From NCBI GenBank assembly GCA_046341775.1, contig JBKDQQ010000159.1, forward strand, positions 1-44,183: a stretch of DNA of 44,183 nt, read 5' to 3'. Each line of letters opens with the position of its first letter. The first letter of the stretch is position 1. The DNA is from SXXH01 sp041165735 (GTDB taxonomy: Bacteria; Planctomycetota; UBA1135; GCA-002686595). Positions 8,541 through 16,576 of the stretch are shown piece after piece. The notes beneath the pieces are model-generated. The model saw only the letters and a program-made list of their open reading frames with translations. It made no database searches and was not told where the DNA came from. Position numbers and translations under genes: made by a program.

Positions 8541-9175
8541 AGTCCACCCGTGCGCGTCGCGATCGCGCCGGCTTCACGCTGGCGGAGATCGCGGTGACGA
8601 TCGTGATCGTCGGCATCGGCCTCGTGCTGGTGCTGCAGGGGTTGAACCACTCCAAGATGACGGCGGCCCACACGCGCAACTTGAAGCTCGCGCGCGAGCT
8701 AGGCCTCCTGACGCTCGGGCAGGTGGAGGCCGGCATCTACCGCGACGACATCGCCGACGGCCTGCGCGGGGACTATTCGCAGGAGGGCTGGCCCGACTTC
8801 GCCTACGAGGTCGCCGTGGGCGACCAGACCTTCGACGCGCTGCCGGACCAGTCGTTCCAGGAACCGTCGCGCCGCTTCGACAACTGGGCCGCGGCCCGCG
8901 AGGAGGAGGAGGCGAGCGCGGCTTCGTCCGACGAGGAGGAGGACGACGAGCAGGAGGTGGAGCCGTACGAGAAGGTGCGCATCCGCGTGACCTTCCCCAA
9001 GCTCGGCGAGGCGAAGAACGAGCTCGTGCTCGAGCGCTGGGTGCCATGGGAGCAGGTCCACGGCGAAACCGAGGACGCGGCGACGGAGGTCGACGCCGCG
9101 GAGGGCGGCGGGTCCCAGGACCAGGCGGGTGGCGCGGGCGCCGGCGCCGCCGGCGAGGGAGGATCCGTCAAGTGA
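8537..9175 (+). CDS. gspI: Minor pseudopilin, GspI-like, with acidic insertion
   Basis: 212 aa. The prepilin leader MKSTRARRDRAG precedes FTLAEIAVT (cleavage after G12, Glu5 at E17). The early helix includes an ELGLLTLGQVEAG segment like that of GspI. Normal GspI is about 120-130 aa; this protein is much longer. Extra material includes a Glu/Asp run (EEEEASAASSDEEEDDEQE, about residues 122-140) and a Gly/Ala-rich tail. The start overlaps the gspH stop (ATGA) and the end overlaps gspJ (GTGA), so the three are translationally linked. The I assignment rests mainly on gene order. Confidence 0.72.
   Translation: MKSTRARRDRAGFTLAEIAVTIVIVGIGLVLVLQGLNHSKMTAAHTRNLKLARELGLLTLGQVEAGIYRDDIADGLRGDYSQEGWPDFAYEVAVGDQTFDALPDQSFQEPSRRFDNWAAAREEEEASAASSDEEEDDEQEVEPYEKVRIRVTFPKLGEAKNELVLERWVPWEQVHGETEDAATEVDAAEGGGSQDQAGGAGAGAAGEGGSVK
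9157..9162 (+). promoter_or_regulatory. Ribosome binding site that fixes the gspJ start
   Basis: GGGAGG, 9 bases before the GTG at 9172. It supports this GTG over start codons further upstream in the same frame. Confidence 0.6.
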
Positions 9176-10182
9176 AGTTGTCCGACACCCGAATCGCGCG
9201 CGGCGCGCGCGCCGGCTTCACGCTGGTGGAGGTGCTGCTGACCCTGCTCATCATGAGCATGATCATGCTCAGCTTGACGCAGATCCTGACCGCCGCGCGC
9301 ACGTCGCGCGACACGATCCACAACATCCAGGAGACGCAGCTCGCGGGGCCGGCGATCCTCGATCTGGTCGAGCGCGACCTGCGCGGCGTGCTGACCTACG
9401 GATCCACGCGGCAGCTGCACTTCCAACTGAAGGACCGGGTCCTGCTGGGCATGGACGCCGACAGCCTGGACTTCGTCTCCACCACGACCACCTTGACGCC
9501 GCGCTTCGACAACGAGCGCCCGCTGCGCACCGGGGCCAACGAGGTGGGCTACCGCCTGAGGCCCAACGACGAGTCGGGCGACCAGTTCCTCGAGATCTGG
9601 CGCCGCGAGTCGTTCGGCGTGGACGAGGAACCCTTCGAAGGCGGCTTGTTCCAGTTCCTGCACGACCGCGTCAAGTCGTTCGACATCCAGGCCTGGGAGG
9701 AGGACGGCCCGGATGCGGAACCGCTGGAGGAATGGGGCGGCGACAACCAGGGTGACGAGCAGCGCGCGGGCCTGCCGGCGCGCATCGAGATCTCGCTCAC
9801 GCTCGAGCTCCAACCGCGCCTCGTCAACGAGCAGTTCCGCTACCTCCCCACCGACCGACGCACCTTGACCTACAAGCGCGTGCTGCGCCTGCCGGAACCG
9901 CTGCGCGGCGAAGAGGCGGACATCGCCCTGCCGGTGGTGCCGCGCACGCCGGCGGCCAACGCAGGAGGCTTGAACGACCCCCACACCGTCGGCGGCGCCG
10001 CCAAGGGCGGCGCCGGAGCAGCCGTGGGCGGCACGGGCGGCGGTCGTGGTCCGGGCGGCGGAGCCACGCGCGGCTCCGGAGGCGGCGGTGCCACTCGTGG
10101 ATCCGGCGGCGGTGGCGGTGGCGGCGGCGGAACGCGCGGTTCGGGCGGCGGTGGAGTCGGTCGCGGCCCAGGTGGCGGCTGA
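9172..10182 (+). CDS. gspJ: Minor pseudopilin, GspJ-like, with Gly-rich repeat tail
   Basis: 336 aa. The GTG start overlaps the previous stop. The prepilin leader ends at G15 before FTLVEVLLT (Glu5 at E20). The body has the GspJ-like order: a helix with an AARTSRDTIHNIQE stretch, LVERDLRG, then a beta domain. The last roughly 55 residues are an unusual low-complexity tail made of repeated TRGSGGGG and GRGPGGG units, which standard GspJ (about 200 aa) does not have. It is the last gene of the operon; no gspK follows. The tail codes for Gly, Ser, Thr and Arg with different codons in each copy, so it is not a simple recent DNA slippage. Confidence 0.75.
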   Translation: MKLSDTRIARGARAGFTLVEVLLTLLIMSMIMLSLTQILTAARTSRDTIHNIQETQLAGPAILDLVERDLRGVLTYGSTRQLHFQLKDRVLLGMDADSLDFVSTTTTLTPRFDNERPLRTGANEVGYRLRPNDESGDQFLEIWRRESFGVDEEPFEGGLFQFLHDRVKSFDIQAWEEDGPDAEPLEEWGGDNQGDEQRAGLPARIEISLTLELQPRLVNEQFRYLPTDRRTLTYKRVLRLPEPLRGEEADIALPVVPRTPAANAGGLNDPHTVGGAAKGGAGAAVGGTGGGRGPGGGATRGSGGGGATRGSGGGGGGGGGTRGSGGGGVGRGPGGG

Positions 10183-10294
10183 CCGCCCCTGACAGGCGCA
10201 AGTCGCCTCCGGCGCGAGGGCGCCCGGATCGCCCATCGCATGGTCCCGGGACGCGACGGACGCCCCTGGCAGGCCGGGACGGCGAACGTCGCGC

Positions 10295-11572
10295 TCAGAG
10301 CGCCTTGCCGATCCTCTCGCGGCCTCCCATGTAGGGCCGCAAGCAAGCGGGCAGGGTGACCGTGCCGTCGGCGTTCTGGTGGTTCTCGAGCAGCGCGATG
10401 AGCATGCGCACGCTCGCGGCCACGGTGTTGTTCAGCGTGTGGCACACGCGCACGACGCCTTCGGCGTCGCGGTAGCGCATGTTCAAGCGCCGCGCCTGGT
10501 ACTCGTGGAAGCGGCTCGCCGAGTGCGTCTCGCCGTAGCCCTTGCGGCTCGGCATCCAGGTCTCGATGTCGAACTTCTGGATCTGGGGCGCGCCGAGGTC
10601 GCCGCCGCACACGTTGACGATGCGATACGGCAGCCCGAGCGCCTGCAGCACGTCCTCGGCGTTGGCGACGATCGCGTGGTGGTGCTCGATCGAGCGCTCC
10701 GCGTCGGCGACGTCGACGATCACCTGCTCCACCTTCTGGAACTGGTGCACGCGGTACAAGCCGCGCGTGTCCTTGCCGTAGGTCCCGGCCTCGCGCCGAT
10801 AGCACGAGGAAAGGGCCACGTAGCGCTTGGGCAGATCCTTCAAGTCCAGGATCTCGTCCTGGTGGAGCGCCGTGACCGGCACCTCGGCCGTGCCCACGAG
10901 GCACAGGTCGTCGCGCTCGTCGCAGCGGTACGCCTGCTCCTCGCCACCTGGGAAGTAGCCTGTGCCGACCATGACCTCCCTGCGCACGAGGGTCGGCACC
11001 GACAGCGGCATGAAGCCGCGCGACACCATCGTCTCGAGCGCGTAGCGCATCATCGCGCCCTCGAGCAGGCACAGATCGCCCTTGAGGAAGTAGTTGCGCG
11101 AGCCCGCGATGCGAGCGCCGCGCTCGACGTCGATCCAATCCTGCGCTTCGCCCAGCGCGATGTGGTCGCGCGGCTCGAAGTCGAACTGCCTCGGCGTCCC
11201 CCAGCGCTTGACCTCGACGTTCTCGCTGTCGTCGCGCCCTTCGGGCACCTCCGCGGCGGGGATGTTCGGCACCCGCAGGAGCAGCACCCCGAGCTCGGCC
11301 TGCAGCCGCGCGAGGTCCTCCTCCTTCTCCTTGAGCGCCGCCTTCTGCGCCTTCTGCTCCTCCGCGAGTCGCGGACGATCGGCCGGCGCGGCCGCGCCGA
11401 TCAGCTTCGAGGCGTTCTTCTGCTCGGCGCGCAGGCGGTCCACCTCCGTGATGCCCGCGCGGACCTTGTCGTCGAGGGACAGGATGGCGTCCAGGTCGAG
11501 CGCGATGCGCTTCTTGGCCGCGCCGGCCTTGACCACGTCGGGGTTGGCCCGGATGTACTTGATGTCGAGCAT
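10295..11572 (-). CDS. serS: Seryl-tRNA synthetase
   Basis: 425 aa class II synthetase that charges tRNA-Ser. The N-terminal coiled-coil arm (about 28-105) is Lys/Glu/Ala-rich. The catalytic core has TAEVPVTALHQDE, motif 2 CYRREAGTYGKDTRGLYRVH and motif 3 TLNNTVAASVRMLIALLENH. Length and order are normal. The usual Ser/Cys-rich SSCSN-type segment before FQARR reads THSASRFHEYQARR here, a divergent form. The ATG at 11572 is 4 bp after the stop of the upstream secreted-protein gene, so the two are probably one transcript. Confidence 0.95.
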   Translation of the reverse strand: MLDIKYIRANPDVVKAGAAKKRIALDLDAILSLDDKVRAGITEVDRLRAEQKNASKLIGAAAPADRPRLAEEQKAQKAALKEKEEDLARLQAELGVLLLRVPNIPAAEVPEGRDDSENVEVKRWGTPRQFDFEPRDHIALGEAQDWIDVERGARIAGSRNYFLKGDLCLLEGAMMRYALETMVSRGFMPLSVPTLVRREVMVGTGYFPGGEEQAYRCDERDDLCLVGTAEVPVTALHQDEILDLKDLPKRYVALSSCYRREAGTYGKDTRGLYRVHQFQKVEQVIVDVADAERSIEHHHAIVANAEDVLQALGLPYRIVNVCGGDLGAPQIQKFDIETWMPSRKGYGETHSASRFHEYQARRLNMRYRDAEGVVRVCHTLNNTVAASVRMLIALLENHQNADGTVTLPACLRPYMGGRERIGKAL

Positions 11573-11576
11573 CGCT

Positions 11577-13583
11577 TCACTCCTTCCAGGCGGATTCGAC
11601 CTTGCCGAACAGGTCGTGCTTCTTGTCGACGAGCTGGACTTCGACCTTCTCCACGCCCTTGGCCTCCATCTGGAGGTCGAGCGGGAACCAGGCCGCGGCC
11701 CATCCCAAGGTGTTGATGCCGTCGTTGTCCAGCACGCGCGGCAGCTTCTCGGCCTTGGAGGCCTTCTTGGTGCCGCTCTTCCGCCACGCGGCCTCGACCT
11801 GCGGCACGCATTGCCACGCGCGTTCGTAGCGCTCGCCGGCGGAGCCGGTGGCGACCACGCTGGCGCCTTCGATCGTCAGCACGCCCTCCTCGAGGCGCGT
11901 GCGGAAGTCGAAGTCGAAGGGCGCGCCCAGTTGCACCACCGTGGTCTCGCCCTTCCTCACGTCCCAGTTCTGCATGCCCTTCGAGGGCACGATCAACGCC
12001 TTCTGCTGCTGGCGCTTCTTGCCCTTGCGGACTTCGCCGTAGTACAGCGTGTAGCGGCCCGTCGGCACTTCGACGCCCTTCGATCCGCCCTCGACGATGT
12101 CGAAGAAGCAGTTCTGCAGCTGGCCCTCGCCCTTCAGCACGCACCAGGTCGGCGCGACGCCGCCCTTGTACTCGAGCTTGAGCACGCCCGTGTCCACCGC
12201 CACCTGGCGCGCCGACAGCTCGCGGCCGTCGCTCTGCATGTCGAAGCTCCACCACTTGCCGCCGACCTGCTGCAGTTCGCTCCACGGGCGCGCGCGCTTG
12301 GCGTCGCCCACGACGATGGAGTCCATGTTGGGCTGGTAGTGGTCGCGGCTCATGCCGATGTTGCCGAAGGTCTTCGGCACGGTGCCGTAGACCCCGTCGA
12401 CCGAATCGTCGATGACGCGGATCTTCGTGCCCGCGAGGTCGCCCACCACCGAGGAAGCGCCCAGGTAGTAGACGGCCATCTGGTTGTCGTCCGCCTGCAG
12501 GTTCATCTCGATGCCCTGGTAGCTGTCCTTCTGCACGCCGGTGACGTACAGCACGCCCCACGGACGCGCGTTCGAACCCTTGCCGATCTCGAGCTTGAGC
12601 TGCGCGATGTTGCCCGTGAGCGGGACCCGCAGGTCCTTCTCCCCGTCGCCCTTTCCGTCGCCGTCGACGTCGACGCGCACATCGGAGGAGCCGACGCGCA
12701 CGACCGTGGGCGGCTCGTCCATGTTCGGGAAGGTGAAGGCGCTGCCCTTCTTCTGCAGGCTCATCGACAACCACATGGGATAGAGGTCGTCGGCCTCGTA
12801 GCAGGGGCGCAGGTACTGCTCGGGGCTGGAGAGCAGTTCGAAGGTGGTCTTGATCGTCGTGGCCGCGGCGCCTTCCACGGGCACGGGCTGCGCCTCGCCT
12901 GCCCCGGGATCGGGGGCCTTGTCCGCGCCGCGCTCCTTGAGCTTCTTGACGCGCGCCGCGGCGTCCTCGTGGCGCTTGTCCTTCACGCCGGCGGTCTCGC
13001 GCAGCTCGACGGCCTTCTCCCACCACTTGAGGGCCTGCGCCGTGTCGGCGCGCGTCTCGCGCAGGCGCTCGTCGACGCAATCGGCGAGGATCAGGTAGCA
13101 CTCGGACGCCATGTACGAGTCGGCTTCCTGGTCGAACGCCGCGGCGAGCGTGTCGAGCTCGGGGATGATCTTCTGGAAGACCGCGGCGTCGCGCCGCTCG
13201 AGGTTGGAGAGGAACTCGTCGCGCATGGCGGCGTGCCGCTTGAGCAGGTCGGCGCGGATGCGCCACGCCGACTCGTCGAGGCCGGCGAAGTACGCCTTCA
13301 TGCGTTCGGGGAAGTCCGACTCCTGCGCGGCGCTCCACGCCGTGGACAACGCCTCGAGCAGCGCCTTGCGGGCCTCGTCCTCTTCCTTCGCCTCCTCCTC
13401 GGCGAGCTGGGCGATCCACGCGGCCGCCTGCGTGGAGTCCGCCTTGACGAGCTTCTCGAGCTCGCTCTTCTTGGCGACGACCTTCTCGGCCTTCGCGCGC
13501 CAGTCGGGGTCGGGCTTGTCGGCGCGAACGATGGACGCGCCAAGGACCAGGGACAGGCACAAGCACAGGAGGTGGCGCTTCAT
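11577..13583 (-). CDS. Secreted protein of unknown function (668 aa)
   Basis: I do not recognise the family. A signal peptide (MKRHLLCLCLSLVLGASIVRA) is followed by an alpha-helical, charged region up to about residue 245 that looks like TPR-style or coiled helices. The rest appears to be beta-rich, with a possible calcium-binding loop VDVDGDGKGDGEKD near residue 315 and several Trp/Gly-rich strands. An export role in the periplasm or envelope is inferred from the signal peptide only. It sits directly upstream of serS, 4 bp apart, and has its own promoter candidate. Charge pattern and codon use look like those of its neighbours, so there is no sign of recent transfer. Confidence 0.8.
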   Translation of the reverse strand: MKRHLLCLCLSLVLGASIVRADKPDPDWRAKAEKVVAKKSELEKLVKADSTQAAAWIAQLAEEEAKEEDEARKALLEALSTAWSAAQESDFPERMKAYFAGLDESAWRIRADLLKRHAAMRDEFLSNLERRDAAVFQKIIPELDTLAAAFDQEADSYMASECYLILADCVDERLRETRADTAQALKWWEKAVELRETAGVKDKRHEDAAARVKKLKERGADKAPDPGAGEAQPVPVEGAAATTIKTTFELLSSPEQYLRPCYEADDLYPMWLSMSLQKKGSAFTFPNMDEPPTVVRVGSSDVRVDVDGDGKGDGEKDLRVPLTGNIAQLKLEIGKGSNARPWGVLYVTGVQKDSYQGIEMNLQADDNQMAVYYLGASSVVGDLAGTKIRVIDDSVDGVYGTVPKTFGNIGMSRDHYQPNMDSIVVGDAKRARPWSELQQVGGKWWSFDMQSDGRELSARQVAVDTGVLKLEYKGGVAPTWCVLKGEGQLQNCFFDIVEGGSKGVEVPTGRYTLYYGEVRKGKKRQQQKALIVPSKGMQNWDVRKGETTVVQLGAPFDFDFRTRLEEGVLTIEGASVVATGSAGERYERAWQCVPQVEAAWRKSGTKKASKAEKLPRVLDNDGINTLGWAAAWFPLDLQMEAKGVEKVEVQLVDKKHDLFGKVESAWKE

Positions 13584-13625
13584 GGGGGGCGAATCCGCGG
13601 CGCGCGCGGCGCCTGCGGAGGGGGC

Positions 13626-13655
13626 AGTCTAGCGCCCGGCGCCGCGGCCGCTCAA
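13626..13655 (-). promoter_or_regulatory. Promoter of the secreted-protein/serS unit
   Basis: TTGAGC (13655-13650), an 18-bp spacer and TAGACT (13631-13626). The -35 overlaps the last codons of the rhomboid gene. The leader before the ATG at 13583 would be about 35 nt. Confidence 0.45.
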
Positions 13656-14488
13656 CGGCGCGACGACATGCGCTCCAGGAAGGCCTTCTCCGCGCGAGTC
13701 AACGCGCCGATCCCCTCGCGATGGATCTTCTCCAGCAGCCGGTCCATGCGCTCCTCGTCGGCCGCGCCGCGCTCGATCCGGGCCACGGCCCGGCGTCGCG
13801 CCAGCATGGTCCACGGGTCGAAGCGCCAGGCCCCGCTGCGCACGAGGCCGAAGCCCGCGGCCAGCCCGCCCAGATGCACGAGGTGGGCCACGCCGCTCGA
13901 GCCCTGCTTGAAGTCGAGCAGCGTGGAGAAGACGGTCAAGCCCAGCACGATCAGCACCAGCGTGCGCAAGCGCAGGGGCACGATGATCAACAGCACGCGC
14001 GCATCGGGGTGGAGCGTGGCGCAGGCGGCCATCACCCCGTAGGCGGCGCCCGAGGCGCCGATGGCCGAGGGCGAATCGAACCCGAGGGCCGCCGGCAGGA
14101 GGAAGACGAGGCCGCCCGCAAGTTGGCACGCGAACCAGAACAAGGCGAATCGCCGCGGATCCATGTCCGCCTGCAGCATCGAGCCGAAGAACCACAGGCT
14201 CAGCAGGTTGCCGAGGAGGTGCAGCGGATCCTGCACCGCATGCAGGAGCCCGTAGGTGAGGAGCTGCCAGACCTCGGGCGCGCCCGCGCGCCAAGCCTCC
14301 GGATCGAGCCGCGCAAAGCGCGTGACCCGTTCGTGCCAGCTGGCGGGATCGGCCGGGTCGGCCGCGATGTAGAGCGCGAACTGCAGGAGGAAGACGCCGC
14401 CGAGCACGAGCGCGAGCACGCGCACCGCGCCTTCGAACGGCGGCAACGCCATCGACACGCCGGGGCCGGGCTGCGTTCCCCTCACCAC
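13652..14488 (-). CDS. Rhomboid family intramembrane serine protease
   Basis: 278 aa with about six membrane helices. The rhomboid motifs are complete: HLLGN (H90, N94), GASGAAYG with catalytic S146, and HLVHLGG with catalytic H205. It would cleave membrane-spanning substrates within the bilayer. A cytoplasmic C-terminal tail (about 245-278, LLEKIHREGIGALTRAEKAF) matches the short extension seen on many rhomboids, in which a DK-type helix precedes LTxxE. The start could be the ATG at 14488 or the internal one at 14452. The gene lies between folD and the secreted-protein/serS unit, all on the minus strand. Confidence 0.88.
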   Translation of the reverse strand: MVRGTQPGPGVSMALPPFEGAVRVLALVLGGVFLLQFALYIAADPADPASWHERVTRFARLDPEAWRAGAPEVWQLLTYGLLHAVQDPLHLLGNLLSLWFFGSMLQADMDPRRFALFWFACQLAGGLVFLLPAALGFDSPSAIGASGAAYGVMAACATLHPDARVLLIIVPLRLRTLVLIVLGLTVFSTLLDFKQGSSGVAHLVHLGGLAAGFGLVRSGAWRFDPWTMLARRRAVARIERGAADEERMDRLLEKIHREGIGALTRAEKAFLERMSSRR

Positions 14489-14569
14489 GCGCCTCCATCG
14501 GCGGCGGCGCGCGACGCGCAGTGCGCGCGGTCGGATCGGATGGTCGCCAAGGTGGCCATCAAGCGCAGT

Positions 14570-15424
14570 TCATCGGCAGGAGAGGCGGGCCGACTGCAGC
14601 GTGTTCGACAAGAGCATGGCGATGGTCATCGGACCGACGCCGCCGGGCACGGGGGTGATGGCGGAAGCGCGCGCCGCGGCCTCCTCGTAGGCGACATCGC
14701 CCACGAGGCGCCCGTCGGGCAGCCGGTTGATGCCCACGTCCAGCACGACGGCGCCGGGCTTGACCCAGTCGCCGCGCACCAGTTCCGGCTTGCCGACCGC
14801 GGCGACCAGGATGTCGGCGCGCCTGCAGGTGGCCGCGAGTTCGCGCGTGCGCGAGTGCGCGATGGTCACCGTGGCGTTGCGCTCCAGCGCCAGCAACGCG
14901 AAGGGCTTGCCGACGAGCATCGAGCGGCCGACCACGACCACCTCCGCGCCTTCCAGCGCGACGCCGGAACGGTCGAGGATCTCGACGCATCCGGCGGGCG
15001 TGCAAGGCCGCAGCCCGGGCTTGCCGAGCGCCAGCGCGGCGACGTTCGCGGCGTGGAGTCCATCGACGTCCTTCGCCGGATCGATGCGCTCGACGACCGC
15101 GTGCGCGTCGAGCTGGCGCGGCAGCGGCAACTGCACGAGGATGCCGTGCACGGCGGCGTCGCGGTTGAGCTCGTCGATCAGCGCCAGCAGCCGCGACAAC
15201 TCCGTCGTCGCGGGCAGGCGCTCCGTGCGCACGGCGAAGCCGGCTTCGTGCGCCGCCTTGTCCTTGTTCTTGACGTAGACCTGGCTGGCGGGATCCTCGC
15301 CAACGAGCACGACCACCAGGCCGGGACGCACGCCGCGCGCGCGCGCCAGTTCCTCTGAGCCCGCGCGCACGTCGGCGCGCACCGCGGCGGCGATGGCCTT
15401 GCCGTCGAGGACGCGCGCGCTCAT
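14570..15424 (-). CDS. folD: Bifunctional methylenetetrahydrofolate dehydrogenase/cyclohydrolase FolD
   Basis: 284 aa, normal for FolD. It interconverts 5,10-methylene-THF, methenyl-THF and 10-formyl-THF for one-carbon metabolism. Motifs: YVKNKDKAAHEAG, with the catalytic Tyr and Lys; HGILVQLPLP; the Rossmann segment VVVVGRSMLVGKP; and PVPGGVGPMTIAMLLSNT. The ATG at 15424 overlaps the ccsA stop (ATGA), so folD is translated with the cytochrome c synthase genes although its function is unrelated. Confidence 0.95.
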   Translation of the reverse strand: MSARVLDGKAIAAAVRADVRAGSEELARARGVRPGLVVVLVGEDPASQVYVKNKDKAAHEAGFAVRTERLPATTELSRLLALIDELNRDAAVHGILVQLPLPRQLDAHAVVERIDPAKDVDGLHAANVAALALGKPGLRPCTPAGCVEILDRSGVALEGAEVVVVGRSMLVGKPFALLALERNATVTIAHSRTRELAATCRRADILVAAVGKPELVRGDWVKPGAVVLDVGINRLPDGRLVGDVAYEEAAARASAITPVPGGVGPMTIAMLLSNTLQSARLSCR

Positions 15425-16575
15425 CGAGGCTGGATCTCCGCCTTGGCTTGCTGTTCCGGACGCGCGGCGCCGCCTTGCATGCCCTCCTGCGGCATCACGC
15501 CGTCGTCGGTGTAGCGGTGCAGCGACTTCTGGCTGTCCGGCAGGTAGCCGAAGATCTGGAAGGTGAGGAACACGCTCAAGGCGCCGGCGACCAGGACGCC
15601 CATCGCCTTCTCGCCGCGGTACCCGCCGAGCATGCGCAGGTGGATGTAGACCACGTAGACGAGCCAGGTGATCAGCGCGGAGTTCTCCTTGCTGTCCCAG
15701 CCCCAGTAGTTGGCCCACGCCTCCTGCGCCCAGAAGGCGCCCATCCACAAGCCCGCGGTGAGGAACGGGAAGCCCACGGCGAAGGCGCGGAAGGAGACTT
15801 CCTCGAAGCTCGACTCGAGCCGCTTGACCGAGTCGGGCGCGGGCACGCGCCCCATGGCGTGCAGCACGAGGAAGACCAGGCCGGCGAGCACGAACATCGG
15901 GATGGTGACGACCTGCGCGAAGGGCACGAGCAGGAGCCCCGCCAGCACGAGCCACTGCGAACCGCGGCTCCACCCGCCGCGCAGCGCGCCGGTCCAGAAG
16001 CGCGTCACGAAGTACACGAGGCACATGATGGCCGCCACCGCCATGGTCGCGTAGCTGAAGATCAGGCACACGAGGTGCGGCGCGAACCAGTAGCTCTGGA
16101 GCGCGGGAGGCAGGTCTCGCTGCGCGGTCGAAAGCGTGCGCACGTGGGCGTGCGTGGCCCACACGCCGACCAGCACAGCCATCACCAGCAGGTCCTCCAC
16201 CACGGCCCACCCATGGCCGCGCCGCGACAATCCCAGGGCCGGCTTGAGCACGACCATGGCGACGAGCAGCGCGGTGGTGAACATGGTGAGCACCTCGCTC
16301 ATCGTCTGGCTGGGGAAGTGGTTCACTTCGATCCAGCGCCAGCCGACGGCGAACGACATGACGACCAGCGCCGCCGCCGTCAGGACGATCGGCGTCGCGT
16401 GCAGGAGCCTCGCCCGTCCCTCGCCTGCGGCGACGCCCGCGCGCTGGGCGCGAGCGTGCTGGATGGCGGAGAACGCGCAGGCGAGGGCGCCGAGCAGGCA
16501 CAGGACGTCCGCCACGGCGGTGAGACGAGCGGAGCGTGCCATCTCCGCCTCGAACAGGATCCTCAGGCTTTCCAT
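15421..16575 (-). CDS. ccsA: Cytochrome c biogenesis protein CcsA/ResC (system II heme handling)
   Basis: 384 aa with about eight membrane helices. The family signature is present: a Trp-rich external loop reading WAQEAWANYWGWDSKENSAL (WWD domain), flanked by His residues in other loops (for example HLVCLIFSY and YIHLRML). Together with ResB it exports heme and ligates it to apocytochrome c on the outer side of the membrane. It starts 1 bp after the resB stop and its own stop overlaps folD. A Gln/Glu-rich soluble tail (about 350-384) follows the last helix. Confidence 0.92.
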   Translation of the reverse strand: MESLRILFEAEMARSARLTAVADVLCLLGALACAFSAIQHARAQRAGVAAGEGRARLLHATPIVLTAAALVVMSFAVGWRWIEVNHFPSQTMSEVLTMFTTALLVAMVVLKPALGLSRRGHGWAVVEDLLVMAVLVGVWATHAHVRTLSTAQRDLPPALQSYWFAPHLVCLIFSYATMAVAAIMCLVYFVTRFWTGALRGGWSRGSQWLVLAGLLLVPFAQVVTIPMFVLAGLVFLVLHAMGRVPAPDSVKRLESSFEEVSFRAFAVGFPFLTAGLWMGAFWAQEAWANYWGWDSKENSALITWLVYVVYIHLRMLGGYRGEKAMGVLVAGALSVFLTFQIFGYLPDSQKSLHRYTDDGVMPQEGMQGGAARPEQQAKAEIQPR

Positions 16576-16576
16576 G

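Noticed and set aside
10003..10182. Gly-rich stretch as a CRISPR or tandem DNA repeat
   Set aside because: Units vary in length and codons, have no spacers, and are in frame with gspJ, so they are protein-level repeats.
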